Counted from the first letter of the stretch, positions 50,656 to 60,604 are shown. The stretch is DNA of 64,000 nucleotides from Treponema sp. (GCA_017469785.1 JAFUFU010000027.1:96663-160662), one strand, 5' to 3'. The notes: generated by a model not told the origin, from the letters alone. Translations and numbers: made by a program.

Positions 50656-53322
50656 ATGGGAAGATCTAAGGATTCCATTGTTGCAGGGTCTGTCCAGGCA
50701 AGAAGCGAGTCATCCGAACTTACTCCGATAATGCTTCAATATCTCTCAATCAAGGAAGAGCACAAGAATGACGTGTTGTTTTTCCGTTTGGGTGATTTTT
50801 ATGAAATGTTTGGACAGGATGCCATAGAGGTTTCCCGTCTCCTTAATCTGACCCTTACCCACCGGGGCAGCGATCCGATGTGTGGGATTCCATATCACGC
50901 TGCTAAAATCTATATTGCCCGGCTTTTGCGTTCCGGCAAGCGTATTGCCGTGTGCGAACAGATAGGGGAGCCGAACAGAAAAGGCCTTACTGAACGAAAA
51001 GTCGTTGAGGTTATTACGCCGGGAACAGCTCTTGAAAGCGAATATCTCGAAGGTGGAGCGAATAATTTTCTCGCTTGTATCTGTATTCAAAAAGGGCGCT
51101 GCGGTTTTGCCTATATTGATGTCTCCACGTCTGATTTTTTTGCGACAAGCTGGTATGAGTCGGATATGGCGGAGAATTTCCCCAAGGAGCTTGGACGCTG
51201 TCATCCGAGAGAGCTGCTCCTTCCGCAAAGCCTTGAGCGAAATCCTATGATTCAGGATACATTGCTCCAAAACGAAGGAATAGCCGTCTCCTATTATCCT
51301 GACTGGAATTTTGACTCAGGTCTTTCATATAAACGGTTGCTTTCTCAGTTCAATACAGCAAATCTTCAGTCTTTTTCGCTGGATGAAAAATCTCCGGAAG
51401 TGGCTCCGGCGGGGTTTCTCCTTGATTATCTGCAAAAAACTGCCACGACCAACGCTCCCCATGTAAGGGGCATCAAGGTGTACCGCGACAGTCAGTTTGT
51501 CATTATGGACGATTCTTCCCGAAGAAATCTTGAAATCGTCCAGAATCTCCGTGACGGATCAAGCCAGTTTTCGCTTTTGGAATGTCTTTCTCACACACAG
51601 ACAGCGATGGGAAAGCGTCTGCTCAGGAGCTGGCTTTTATATCCTCTCACGAATTCAAGGGAGATTGTCTCGCGCCAGAATCACGTGGAGCTTTTTTTTA
51701 CTAACCGTAATCTTCTTGAATATGTCCATGAGGTTTTTGCTGATATTCTTGACATTGAGCGTCTTGCCGGAAGGATTGCGATGGAGCGTGCCCACGCCAA
51801 GGATCTGCAGGCTCTCAGGGCAAGCCTCTCTGCATGGATTCAAGTCCGTGCCCAGCTGGATTCTTATGGTTTTACAGAAACGGACAAAAAAATCGCCGAA
51901 GAAATCACTGAGCTTATCGGCTCTTCCATTCTGGACGACCCTGCTACCGCTTTGGGCGAAGGTCGCATCATAAAAGAAGGCTGGTCGGAAAAGCTCGATG
52001 AATACCGTCGCATCCATGACAATGTAAGCAAAATTCTCGAAGAGTATGCCGAATCTGAAAAAAATGCGACAGGAATTCAAAACCTCAGAATCAGAAACAA
52101 CAGCCTTACTGGATATTACATTGAAATCACCCGTGGAAAAACAGAGTCTGTTCCTCCTCATTTTATTCTCCGCCGCTCAATGACAAATGCGGACCGCTAC
52201 ACTACCGTGCGTCTGCAAGAAATCGAAAAGGAAATAAGCGAGGCTGAGCTGAAAATCACAGAGACAGAAAAAGAACTTTTCCTGGATGTCCGTGCAAGAA
52301 TCGCTGAGCACACGAATTATCTGCTTCAGACTGCAAAAGAAGTTGCTTATGCCGATGTTACCAGCGCCCTCGCTTTTGCGGCGATTATGTATGGATGGGT
52401 TCGCCCCCTCGTGGACAACTCAAAGCAATTCATCGTAAAGGGCGGACGTCATCCGGTCGTAGAACTTCATATTCCCAGCGGAGAATTCGTCCCGAACGAT
52501 ATTGAAATCTCTGCGGATCCGGAGGACGGAATTCCTTGTTTTGGTTTGATTACAGGTCCGAATATGGCCGGAAAATCAACTTATCTGAGACAGAATGCCA
52601 TAATCGCGCTGCTTGCTCAAATCGGCTCCTTTGTTCCGGCAAAAGAAGCCCATATCGGTGTCGTTGACCGCATTTTCTGCCGCGTTGGTGCAAGTGACAA
52701 CCTCGCCCGCGGGGAGTCAACTTTCCTTGTTGAAATGACAGAGACAGCTTTCATTCTCAGGACGGCCACAGAAAAATCTTTCGTCATAATGGATGAGGTC
52801 GGCCGCGGAACTTCTACCGAGGACGGTCTCTCAATTGCATGGGCTGTGTCTGAATATCTGCTCAACGCGCTGAAATGCAAAACTCTGTTCGCCACTCATT
52901 ATCACGAGCTGACCAGACTGAATCATCCCTCTCTGAAACTGCTCTGCATGGATGTAAGCGAGGAATCCGATAAAATCACTTTTCTCCGCAGGGTAAAGGA
53001 GGGAGCAAGCGAAAATTCATATGGAATTCATGTCGCTTCCCTTGCCGGTATCCCCCAGAGCGTCATCCGGCGGGCGAATGAAATCTTGTCATCGCTTCAT
53101 TCTGATGAAAAATCAGCCGGCTCCAGCCTCAATGTGGACATGATTCAAACAGCCCAATCGAACGCAGAAAAGACTCTGGAAAAATCCGTCTCCATGCCGG
53201 GCTTGTTCAGTGACGAGGAGCTTGTCCTCGATGAGATTTTGAGTTCCGATCCAGATGATATGACGCCGAGGCAGGCTTTGGATTTGGTTGCCCGTTGGAA
53301 AAAATCTCTGAGCGGCCGTTAA
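50656..53322 (+). CDS. mutS: DNA mismatch repair protein MutS
   Basis: This 888-residue protein has the mismatch-reading Phe-x-Glu in FRLGDFYEMFG (residues about 49-59), the clamp and lever domains and the ATPase domain with Walker A GPNMAGKST, Walker B VIMDEVGRGTSTEDG and the FATHYHEL motif. A C-terminal helix follows. It starts 2 nt after the skp stop without a clear ribosome site, so translation probably relies on coupling. mutL is not in the window. Length and domains are normal. Confidence 0.97.
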   Translation: MGRSKDSIVAGSVQARSESSELTPIMLQYLSIKEEHKNDVLFFRLGDFYEMFGQDAIEVSRLLNLTLTHRGSDPMCGIPYHAAKIYIARLLRSGKRIAVCEQIGEPNRKGLTERKVVEVITPGTALESEYLEGGANNFLACICIQKGRCGFAYIDVSTSDFFATSWYESDMAENFPKELGRCHPRELLLPQSLERNPMIQDTLLQNEGIAVSYYPDWNFDSGLSYKRLLSQFNTANLQSFSLDEKSPEVAPAGFLLDYLQKTATTNAPHVRGIKVYRDSQFVIMDDSSRRNLEIVQNLRDGSSQFSLLECLSHTQTAMGKRLLRSWLLYPLTNSREIVSRQNHVELFFTNRNLLEYVHEVFADILDIERLAGRIAMERAHAKDLQALRASLSAWIQVRAQLDSYGFTETDKKIAEEITELIGSSILDDPATALGEGRIIKEGWSEKLDEYRRIHDNVSKILEEYAESEKNATGIQNLRIRNNSLTGYYIEITRGKTESVPPHFILRRSMTNADRYTTVRLQEIEKEISEAELKITETEKELFLDVRARIAEHTNYLLQTAKEVAYADVTSALAFAAIMYGWVRPLVDNSKQFIVKGGRHPVVELHIPSGEFVPNDIEISADPEDGIPCFGLITGPNMAGKSTYLRQNAIIALLAQIGSFVPAKEAHIGVVDRIFCRVGASDNLARGESTFLVEMTETAFILRTATEKSFVIMDEVGRGTSTEDGLSIAWAVSEYLLNALKCKTLFATHYHELTRLNHPSLKLLCMDVSEESDKITFLRRVKEGASENSYGIHVASLAGIPQSVIRRANEILSSLHSDEKSAGSSLNVDMIQTAQSNAEKTLEKSVSMPGLFSDEELVLDEILSSDPDDMTPRQALDLVARWKKSLSGR

Positions 53323-53395
53323 AAACTTGAATTTTTTATTATTTTTTTCATTGCTCTTTGCCAAAAATGAATTTTTTTTGCAAATACTATAGTGT

Positions 53396-54187
53396 ATGGA
53401 AAAGCGAAAATATCTTCCCTCTTTTAAGAATCCGTTTTTTGCGAGGCGCTTTTTCTTTTTGTCTATAGCCCAGTCTTTTGTATCGCTCCTTCTTGGCGGC
53501 GAGATATGCCTGCGATGCTCAAGGCGTACTCTCAGGATTCCCCTGTGCCCATCGTGTCTGCCCCTGCTCGGTGCTTCTGATAAGGTTCAAAGTTGCATTC
53601 GTTGCGGGCGGGAGCTTATCAGCGAAATATCCGTTTGTACCCGTTGCCGAGACGAAAGCGCTTTAAAAAGCCTTGAGAAGTCTTTTTCGATACATTCCTA
53701 TCAGCTCTGGAAAAAAGCCCTGCTCTATGCTTGGAAAATAGATGACAAGAGGGGGCTTTCGCCGTTTTTTGCAGAGATATTTTACAAAAAACTAAAAAAA
53801 CTGGAAGAAGCTGTCGGATTCCCGCTTGCCGTCGTGCCTGTTCCTCCGCGTAAGGATAAAATCCGGCAGCGGGGCTGGGATCAGATTGATGAGCTTTGTT
53901 TTTATCTGAAAAATGGCTGGGGGGTGAAAATCCTTCCTCTTTTGGAGCGCCTGAGCCGGATTCAGCAGAAAAAACTTGACCGTACTCAGAGGATTGAGGG
54001 AATGGCGACTTCCTATCGCTTAAAGGACGAAAAAAAACTGCGGAAAATCGCGCCTCGGCTTCCTGAGGCTGTCGTACTCGCGGATGATGTGCTTACAACC
54101 GGGGCAACAATAGAGGCCTGCGGACGGGAGCTGAAAAAGGCCGGAATCCAGAATGTTTTTTCAATAACGCTTTTTATCGTGGACTGA
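53396..54187 (+). CDS. comF: ComF-family phosphoribosyltransferase-like protein
   Basis: This 263-residue protein has an N-terminal zinc-ribbon-like cysteine set (CLRCSRRTLRIPLCPSC and CIRCGRELISEISVCTRC, about 42-90), then the PRT fold with the PRPP-type loop VVLADDVLTTGATIEACG (about residues 228-245). ComF proteins are linked to DNA uptake in naturally competent bacteria, but many non-competent species carry them. TACTAT lies 5 nt before ATG 53396 with no ribosome site. It follows mutS after 73 nt. No other competence gene is present here. Confidence 0.87.
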   Translation: MEKRKYLPSFKNPFFARRFFFLSIAQSFVSLLLGGEICLRCSRRTLRIPLCPSCLPLLGASDKVQSCIRCGRELISEISVCTRCRDESALKSLEKSFSIHSYQLWKKALLYAWKIDDKRGLSPFFAEIFYKKLKKLEEAVGFPLAVVPVPPRKDKIRQRGWDQIDELCFYLKNGWGVKILPLLERLSRIQQKKLDRTQRIEGMATSYRLKDEKKLRKIAPRLPEAVVLADDVLTTGATIEACGRELKKAGIQNVFSITLFIVD

Positions 54188-54235
54188 GCTGACGGTAGAA
54201 AATTTATGAAAAAATTAAGATTTTATTTAATTAGT

Positions 54236-54264
54236 TTGCAATTTAACGAATCTATCGTTATACT
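54236..54264 (+). promoter_or_regulatory. Promoter of the gltD-like gene
   Basis: TTGCAA (54236-54241), a 17-nt spacer and TATACT (54259-54264). The leader is about 35 nt. Confidence 0.7.
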
Positions 54265-54304
54265 GTAAGAACTAGTATTTTTTTTAAAGAGGTCTAAATT
54301 AGTT

Positions 54305-55594
54305 ATGGAAGAAGAAATCAAAGGATATACAATTCAAGAAGCGATTAATGAAGCTCGTCGTTGTTTGAATTGTCCTAAGCCGATGTGTCGGACAGGCTGC
54401 CCTATCGAAAATGATATTCCCGCATTTAACCATGCGGTTTCACTTGGAAATTTCGGTGAGGCTCGTAGCATTGTCGCACAGCGAAGCAATCTTCCTGCTA
54501 TTTGTGGCCGTGTCTGTCCTCACGAGAATCAGTGCGAGGGACACTGTGTGCTTTCAAAGGCTGGCCGGGGAATCAAAATCGGCATGATTGAACGCTTCAT
54601 TGCTGATTTTGATACCGAGATGAACCTCAACCGTGAAAAGAAAATCGAAAAAATCGGCGGAAAAGTTGCCGTTATCGGTTCCGGCCCTGCAGGTCTTACT
54701 GTTGCCGGTGATTTGGCCCGAAAAGGCTACGAAGTCGTTGTCTACGAGGGGGAGAGCGAGCCTGGCGGTGTTCTTCTCTATGGAATCCCGGAATTCCGTC
54801 TTCCAAAAGATGTTGTCCGAAATACAACCAAAAAAATTGCCGATCTTGGCGTTCAGTTTGTTACGAACACAATGGTCGGAATTGACATCACTATTGATGA
54901 GCTTTTCAAAAACGGTTTTGACGCTGTTTTCATCGGTACAGGCACGGCTCTCGCTAAGTCTCTTGATATTCCGGGCAGTGATTTAAAGGGAATTATCCAG
55001 TCGAATTACTTGCTCCGAATGGTACGCCTCTATCAGGATGGCAATGTTGAAAAATCAGAAGTGCCAATTGACGAAGGCGATGAGGTTATCGTTATCGGTG
55101 CCGGAAATGTTGCGATGGATGCCTGCCGTACTGCTATCCGCATGAAGGCAAAAAAAGTTACTGTCGCATATCGCAAAACAGTTGAATTTATGCGGGCTGC
55201 AAAAGCCGAATATGATGGAGCGCTTGCAGACGGTGTTGACTTCAAGTGGGAACACGCTCCCCTTGAATTCGTCGGAGAGAACGGTGTGGTTACCGGTCTC
55301 AAGTGTCAGACGCCGGATGGCGAAGTCGTCATTCCTGCAAATAAAATCCTTATTGCAATCGGTTCGCGTCCGGCTGCCCGCATAATCAGCACAACGGAGG
55401 GAATTGATGCTGATGAAGGCGGATTTGTTATCACAAGGCAGAAACCCTATGGTATGACGACAAAACGCGGTATTTTTGCCGGTGGCGATGTTGTGCACAA
55501 ACCTGCGACTGTCGTCCTTGCAATGCGTGAGGCGAAGAAAGTTGCTGTGGGTATTTCTGAATTCTTGGAAGCAAAAAAACTACTTGGTGAATAA
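54305..55594 (+). CDS. gltD: NADPH-dependent glutamate synthase small-subunit-like oxidoreductase
   Basis: This 429-residue flavoprotein has an N-terminal Fe-S domain with cysteine clusters CLNCPKPMCRTGCPIENDIP (about 22-41) and CGRVCPHENQCEGHC (about 68-82). An FAD-binding GSGPAGLTVAGD (about 123-134), NAD(P)-binding IGAGNVAMDACR (about 260-271) and a C-terminal GGDVVHKPATVVLAM follow. It may be a GltD/GltA-type subunit or a related electron-transfer protein (SudA/NfnB-like); no large GOGAT subunit is nearby, so a role in glutamate synthesis is not certain. The promoter at 54236 and AGAGG precede ATG 54305. CheW follows after 30 nt. Confidence 0.88.
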   Translation: MEEEIKGYTIQEAINEARRCLNCPKPMCRTGCPIENDIPAFNHAVSLGNFGEARSIVAQRSNLPAICGRVCPHENQCEGHCVLSKAGRGIKIGMIERFIADFDTEMNLNREKKIEKIGGKVAVIGSGPAGLTVAGDLARKGYEVVVYEGESEPGGVLLYGIPEFRLPKDVVRNTTKKIADLGVQFVTNTMVGIDITIDELFKNGFDAVFIGTGTALAKSLDIPGSDLKGIIQSNYLLRMVRLYQDGNVEKSEVPIDEGDEVIVIGAGNVAMDACRTAIRMKAKKVTVAYRKTVEFMRAAKAEYDGALADGVDFKWEHAPLEFVGENGVVTGLKCQTPDGEVVIPANKILIAIGSRPAARIISTTEGIDADEGGFVITRQKPYGMTTKRGIFAGGDVVHKPATVVLAMREAKKVAVGISEFLEAKKLLGE

Positions 55595-55624
55595 AACAGT
55601 CTAGAAGAAAATCTAGGGGGATAT

Positions 55625-56119
55625 ATGGCAGAAAATACACAGATTCAGTTAGTTACATTTCAGCTTGGCGGAGAAATCTATGGTGTCGATATCATGGATG
55701 TAAAGGAAATCGTAAAGGTGACAAAAGTTCGCCCGATTCCTAATGCCCCGTTTTATGTAGAGGGTATCTTTAATCTTCGAAGCGAGATTATTCCTGTAAT
55801 CAATCTGCACAAGCGATTCCAGATTCAGAAACTCGCAGTCTCTGAAGATGACGAAGAATTTGAAGGCGGATTCATCATCCTTAACATTGAAAATAATCGC
55901 ATTGGCATTATCATCGATCGTATTGCGCGTGTTGTTGCCATTGATACAGCGGATATCAAAGATCCGCCGCAGATGATCAGCGGAATCGGCACAGAGTATA
56001 TCCATGGCGTTATTCGTCAGGATGATAAATATCTTATCATGCTCGACATGCGCCGCTTGTTCAACGCTAAGGAACTCCAAAAAATTCTTGATCCTGGCGA
56101 AGGCAGTGACGAAGAATAA
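55625..56119 (+). CDS. cheW: Chemotaxis coupling protein CheW
   Basis: This 164-residue protein has the CheW double-barrel pattern: LVTFQLGGEIYGVDIMDVKEIV (residues 8-29), IFNLRSEIIPVINLHKRF (about 50-67), NRIGIIIDRIARVVAID and a final YLIMLDMRRLF. It links chemoreceptors such as the one at 16593 to CheA. A strong GGGGG site precedes ATG 55625. Its stop TAA overlaps the start of the next gene (TAATG). No cheA, cheX or cheY is in the window, so it is apart from the main cluster if one exists. Confidence 0.95.
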   Translation: MAENTQIQLVTFQLGGEIYGVDIMDVKEIVKVTKVRPIPNAPFYVEGIFNLRSEIIPVINLHKRFQIQKLAVSEDDEEFEGGFIILNIENNRIGIIIDRIARVVAIDTADIKDPPQMISGIGTEYIHGVIRQDDKYLIMLDMRRLFNAKELQKILDPGEGSDEE

Positions 56120-57189
56120 TGATTCAGACTTTCAGTTCTACTATTCGCAGAAAGGAAATGGATGCCGTTTTAACCTGCATGGTTGATGAAAAACTCGGCC
56201 CTGGAGAGTTGAATGCAAAACTTATCCAGACTGTAAAAGAATTTGTCGGTTGTGACGGTGCCGTTGCTTTCAGAAGCCCTGCCATTGCTTTTTCCTATGT
56301 GCTTCGCGCCTTGGATATTCCCGCAGAAGCTTCTGTTATGATATCTGCACTTGCACCGGCATGGCATTATACGGCTGTGAAAAATTTCGGTTACACGCCG
56401 CTTGTTCTTGACGTTGATGAGGCAAGCGGCCTTGTTACCCCGGAAATCGTCCAAGAAGGCATAAAGAATGGCGGACGCCTGCTTCTGATTCACGAAACAA
56501 TGGGAATCCTGCCGAATCTTGAGGAAATTATTGCTACTGGCATTCCTGTAATCGAAGATATTTCCCATTCCGTTGGCTCTGCATACGCGCTCGCGCGCTC
56601 AGACGAAAATCAATCTGCCAAAAACGAAGAATTGCAGAAAAAGGCCGGAATGTTCGGGCTCTATTCGATTCTTGGGATGGAAGCAAATGATACGATTACG
56701 GCCGGAGGCGGAGCTGTCTTGATGGCTCCCAAACGCCGTGAATGGATTGTTTTAAAAAAGTTTACTGATGCCGCTCCAGAGACGGACATTCTTCCAGATA
56801 TGAACAGCGCTTTGGGCTTCATTCAGATGAAGGAATTCGAGCGCAATGAAAAAGCCCGCAAGGCGATTTTTGAGATTTTTCAGAAATCACTCATGGGCGG
56901 AAAGAACAAGACCTTTGCCCGCACGAGCGACGGCTCTTCGACAATCTGGTCTTTCCCTGTTGTGCTCAATGGAAGCTTCAAGGATGTAAAGCAGTATGCC
57001 TCGCGAAAGGAAATCGAGATACGCCCGGCATACGAGAAATCGGTGATTTCAGTCCTTGAGGAAGAGGAACAGTCAAAATATATTCATGCCAAGTCTCTGT
57101 ATCTAAGGTGTGTGCTCTTTCCATTGTATCCTCGTTTGGGGTCGGAATCTGCAACTAAAATTGCAAAGGTGTTGGGGACTTTGCCATAA
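56119..57189 (+). CDS. DegT/DnrJ/EryC1-fold protein without the PLP-binding lysine
   Basis: This 356-residue protein has the layout of the sugar aminotransferase family (fold type I). The PLP-ring Asp region is PVIEDISHSVGSAY (about 145-158), and the later QMKEFERNEKARKAIFEIF helix matches the family. The Schiff-base motif, normally S-x-x-x-x-K before GEGG, reads YSILGMEANDTITAGGGA, with Glu188 where Lys is expected. It may therefore not be a PLP transaminase; it could be a regulatory or dehydratase-like relative, or inactive. The start (TAATG) overlaps the cheW stop; NAD kinase follows after 6 nt. Its partners give no clear pathway. Confidence 0.8.
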   Translation: MIQTFSSTIRRKEMDAVLTCMVDEKLGPGELNAKLIQTVKEFVGCDGAVAFRSPAIAFSYVLRALDIPAEASVMISALAPAWHYTAVKNFGYTPLVLDVDEASGLVTPEIVQEGIKNGGRLLLIHETMGILPNLEEIIATGIPVIEDISHSVGSAYALARSDENQSAKNEELQKKAGMFGLYSILGMEANDTITAGGGAVLMAPKRREWIVLKKFTDAAPETDILPDMNSALGFIQMKEFERNEKARKAIFEIFQKSLMGGKNKTFARTSDGSSTIWSFPVVLNGSFKDVKQYASRKEIEIRPAYEKSVISVLEEEEQSKYIHAKSLYLRCVLFPLYPRLGSESATKIAKVLGTLP

Positions 57190-57195
57190 TAATCT

Positions 57196-58047
57196 ATGAA
57201 AATAAAAAAGTCGCTTATCGTTGTAAACAGTTTCAAAGAAGAATCAAAGACTCTTGGAAATGAAATCCAGGCATATCTTGAAGGGCTTGGAATCAAAACT
57301 GATATTTTTGTCTTCAATGGTTTTTCTGAGCAGTATCCCTTTTTTGGATATGATTTTGTTATAACGATGGGCGGCGATGGCACAGTGTTGTTCGCTTCCC
57401 GTGGGTGTGCTCCATTCGGGATTCCGATTTTCCCGATTAATTTTGGTTCTTTCGGTTTTATTGCGAGCGTACAACGCAACGAGTGGAAAAAGGAACTAAA
57501 TGATTTCCTCGATGGAAAGTCTGTTATTGATGAGCGGAGTATGCTGCAGGCGGATTTGATTCGTTGCGGCAACCGTCGTTTAAGCGCAACCGGGCTAAAT
57601 GATATTGTAATCTGCGGAAAAACGGCCGCCCATACAATATCATTCAGCGTTTTATATGATAAGGTTCCGCTTGGAGAAATCAAGGCTGACGGTATCATAA
57701 TTTCCACAGCAACAGGTTCGACAGCCTATTCCGCCAGCGCTGGCGGTCCGATTATTGACCCTGGCCTGGACGCAATGGTTCTCACGCTTATGAATGCCTT
57801 TTCTCTTTCAAGCCGGCCGCTTGTGCTGAGTCCGGAAGGCCAGCTTGAAATTGAGATTCTTCCTTCCCGAATTTCTGATGTGGTCATCAGCGTTGACGGT
57901 CAGATTCCCGTTGACCTGCATGTGGGTGATGTTATCAGGATTCGTCAAATTGATGCAAAGGCAAGACTTATCGGTTGCACAAAAGAAAAGTTCTATGATG
58001 CGCTCCGCTCTAAGTTGAATTGGTCAGGAGGACCTCAACATGCTTGA
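57196..58047 (+). CDS. nadK: NAD kinase
   Basis: This 283-residue enzyme phosphorylates NAD to NADP. The two family motifs are clear: GGDGTVLF (residues 59-66) and the substrate loop TATGSTAYSASAGGPI (about 174-189). A NES/NDL-type segment (GLNDIVI) sits between. The first ATG is 57196, 6 nt after the previous stop, with a CATAAT box 5 nt upstream. The 3' end overlaps recN by 8 nt, so the two are coupled, an arrangement common in bacteria. Confidence 0.96.
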   Translation: MKIKKSLIVVNSFKEESKTLGNEIQAYLEGLGIKTDIFVFNGFSEQYPFFGYDFVITMGGDGTVLFASRGCAPFGIPIFPINFGSFGFIASVQRNEWKKELNDFLDGKSVIDERSMLQADLIRCGNRRLSATGLNDIVICGKTAAHTISFSVLYDKVPLGEIKADGIIISTATGSTAYSASAGGPIIDPGLDAMVLTLMNAFSLSSRPLVLSPEGQLEIEILPSRISDVVISVDGQIPVDLHVGDVIRIRQIDAKARLIGCTKEKFYDALRSKLNWSGGPQHA

Positions 58048-59800
58048 AGATCTCTCAATTAAGGATTTTGCTCTCATTGACGCTGCCTCTGTTGAATTTG
58101 ACGGCGGATTTACGGTTTTATCCGGTGAGACCGGAGCCGGAAAATCTCTTTTGATAGGCGCGCTTACTTTTTTGCTAGGTGGCAAAGCCGGGGTTGAACA
58201 GATTCGTTCTGGCGCTCATGAATCGGTTGTCACAGGCACGTTCTATCTGGGAAAAACGCCTGCTGTAATCAGGGAACTTGCTCCCGAAGACGAAGCGCAG
58301 AATGCTTTTGAATGGCTTTCCCAGCATGGAATCAATATCGAGGATAATCGTGTTTTGTTGCGCCGCGTTATCCGAGAGAACGGTAAGTCGGGCAGCTGGA
58401 TTTCTGGAACGGCTGTCACACGTGCTGATATGGCAGAATTCAGTTCATTCTTGATTGATATTCACGGACAGCATGAGCATCAGTCCCTCATGAAAGTCAG
58501 TGAGCATCGAAAATTTCTTGATTCATATGCAGGGCTTACGGAAAGGGTTGCTGATTTTACGGAATTGTATTCTGAGCTTGTTGCAAAGCGAAAGCTCCTT
58601 GATGAATTGAATACGGATGACCGCGACCGTGCGCAGCGAATAGATTTGCTTAATTTTGCAGTCAAAGAAATAACAGAAGCAAAACTAAAGCCCGGAGAGG
58701 ATTCCGAACTCGATGACGAAGAGACGAAGCTTTCTTCATTTGAAAAATTGTATTCTGATATTGAGGCAATAAACTCGGTCCTTTCAGGCGGTGAGGGCGG
58801 GGCTGTCGTCAGTATGCTTAAAAAACTCAGGGCTTTTGCAGACAGCGCCTCATCTTCTGACAAGTCGCTGCAAAAGTTGGCGGAGCGTCTGGACAGCGCA
58901 TTCTATGAAATCAACGATATCGCAGAGGAATACAAGTCTTACGCACAGGCCCTTGTCTTTGATCCTGAACGTCTTGCGCAGGTTCAGGAAAGGCAGACCC
59001 TTATCTATAACCTCAAAAAGAAATATGCCTCATCAGTATCTTCTCCGATATCAGAAGTTATTTCGTATGCTGAAAAAGCCCAGAAAACTCTTGATGAGCT
59101 TGACGGAAGCTCTGAGCGAAGGGAAAATCTTGAAAAAGAAATCGCCGAGCTCGGAAAAAAAGTCTATCTAGAGGCGAAGGCCATTTCTCAGCTCAGAAAA
59201 AATGCCGCGACGGAGATGTCCGCAGGTGTCGTTTCAGTCCTTTCCGCTCTCGGTATGAACGGAACCCGTTTTTCAGTATCTGTTGCGGAAAAAGCCGGGA
59301 GCAGCGATGCGCAGAAATGCGGTCCTCACGGAATTGATGATATTGAGTTCTTGATTAGCGCAAACCCTGGTCAGCCATTGCAGCCTTTGGCTAAAATTGC
59401 TTCCGGCGGCGAGCTGAGCCGTGTAATGCTTTCTCTCAAAACGATTCTCTGCCAATCCGATGCATCCGGTGAATCCTCTGTTGGAACCATGATTTTTGAT
59501 GAAATCGATACTGGTATTGGTGGCGAGGTCGCAGTCTCAATCGGAAGCCATCTAAAAAAATTGGCAAAAAATCGGCAGGTTTTGTGTATCACGCATCTTG
59601 CAAGCATAGCTGTTTATGCCGATAATCAAATTAAAATTGAAAAAACCGTTGTGGATGGTGCAACTCAAACTCATGTGCGTGGTATTTCTGGCGATGAGCG
59701 GGTTTCAGAGATTGCACGAATGCTTTCTGGTGACGCGGCGAGTTCAGAATCTTTGGAACATGCCCGTTCTATGCTTGCTAAATTTGGGGAGGCGGTATAA
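58040..59800 (+). CDS. recN: DNA repair protein RecN
   Basis: This 586-residue SMC-like ATPase has Walker A GETGAGKS (residues 29-36) at the N terminus, a coiled-coil central part, the signature LAKIASGGELSRVMLSLK and Walker B MIFDEIDTGIGG near the C terminus, then ITHLASIAVYAD. RecN acts on DNA double-strand breaks. GGAGG precedes ATG 58040 within nadK. It is slightly longer than E. coli RecN (553). The next start overlaps its stop by one base. Confidence 0.96.
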   Translation: MLEDLSIKDFALIDAASVEFDGGFTVLSGETGAGKSLLIGALTFLLGGKAGVEQIRSGAHESVVTGTFYLGKTPAVIRELAPEDEAQNAFEWLSQHGINIEDNRVLLRRVIRENGKSGSWISGTAVTRADMAEFSSFLIDIHGQHEHQSLMKVSEHRKFLDSYAGLTERVADFTELYSELVAKRKLLDELNTDDRDRAQRIDLLNFAVKEITEAKLKPGEDSELDDEETKLSSFEKLYSDIEAINSVLSGGEGGAVVSMLKKLRAFADSASSSDKSLQKLAERLDSAFYEINDIAEEYKSYAQALVFDPERLAQVQERQTLIYNLKKKYASSVSSPISEVISYAEKAQKTLDELDGSSERRENLEKEIAELGKKVYLEAKAISQLRKNAATEMSAGVVSVLSALGMNGTRFSVSVAEKAGSSDAQKCGPHGIDDIEFLISANPGQPLQPLAKIASGGELSRVMLSLKTILCQSDASGESSVGTMIFDEIDTGIGGEVAVSIGSHLKKLAKNRQVLCITHLASIAVYADNQIKIEKTVVDGATQTHVRGISGDERVSEIARMLSGDAASSESLEHARSMLAKFGEAV

Positions 59801-60603
59801 TGCCAAGAGTTTTGACCGAAAACAGGGAAATTTGCGAAGTAAAGTGCGAGCCCTACAAAAAAAAGATAAGCGAGGCTTTTGAACGCGAGAAGAAAGTACT
59901 TGCATCCATAGAGCAGAATTCTGCTGGCGCTGCGTACAAGCATCTCAATCTTTGTGATGAAATGATAGGCTGTGCAACATATTACATTAACATTAACAAC
60001 ATTACAGTAGAGCTGGTGAACACAAAAGATAACGATGCTCTCAATGAGGCCAGAAAAATGCTTTACAAGGCCATCATCTATCTTGAAGAGGTGGTTTCTA
60101 ATGTTGTAGATGCCGTCCAGTCAGACATGGAAGACAAGCTTGCTTCAATCAGTGAGGCTCCGCTGGAGAAGCGTTTTAATTTGATTCGCAAGCTTGGTCT
60201 TGCCATATCCTTGCTGATCGATGCATTCGGTGATAACACAAAATGGAAATGGTCTTTTGTCGAGTTGCAGGGGCGTTTTGCGGTTGTCGCTAAGAATCTC
60301 CTCGACTTGAAACAGGCTGCCAAGGATTATTTTGACCCGAATTCGCCAGACTATGACAATTCTGTTATGTATATCCGGCTCATCAGAAAGCTTTACGACC
60401 AGTCAGCCACGGCTTACCGTGACAGATATGAGCTTTCAACCCATCGAATCGACGACATGCGCATGGCGATTTTGTTCCTTTCCGGTGGCAGGCGGGTTGC
60501 CATTGCATTGGGCGAAAGCGAGGATGCCGAGGAAATCAAAAAGAAGGCCGGAGTCTGGAAGCAGAAAGTCGAAGTAGACCAAAAAGCAGGACGCGCCAAA
60601 TAG
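59800..60603 (+). CDS. Conserved hypothetical helical protein
   Basis: This 267-residue protein appears all-helical, with no signal peptide or membrane segment. A hydrophobic/charged heptad pattern runs through residues about 45-130 and again 150-230 (KWKWSFVELQGRFAVVAKNLLDLKQAAKDYF). I recognise no family. It is translated from an ATG overlapping the recN stop (TAATG, with GGGGAGG upstream) and is followed by an HD-hydrolase gene after 1 nt. The tight layout suggests a functional link with recN or the HD protein, but no function can be assigned. Confidence 0.75.
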   Translation: MPRVLTENREICEVKCEPYKKKISEAFEREKKVLASIEQNSAGAAYKHLNLCDEMIGCATYYININNITVELVNTKDNDALNEARKMLYKAIIYLEEVVSNVVDAVQSDMEDKLASISEAPLEKRFNLIRKLGLAISLLIDAFGDNTKWKWSFVELQGRFAVVAKNLLDLKQAAKDYFDPNSPDYDNSVMYIRLIRKLYDQSATAYRDRYELSTHRIDDMRMAILFLSGGRRVAIALGESEDAEEIKKKAGVWKQKVEVDQKAGRAK

Positions 60604-60604
60604 T

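Noticed and set aside
54188-54304. Riboswitch or attenuator before the gltD-like gene
   Set aside because: The region holds a clean promoter and a leader of only about 35 nt, with no conserved aptamer-like structure visible.
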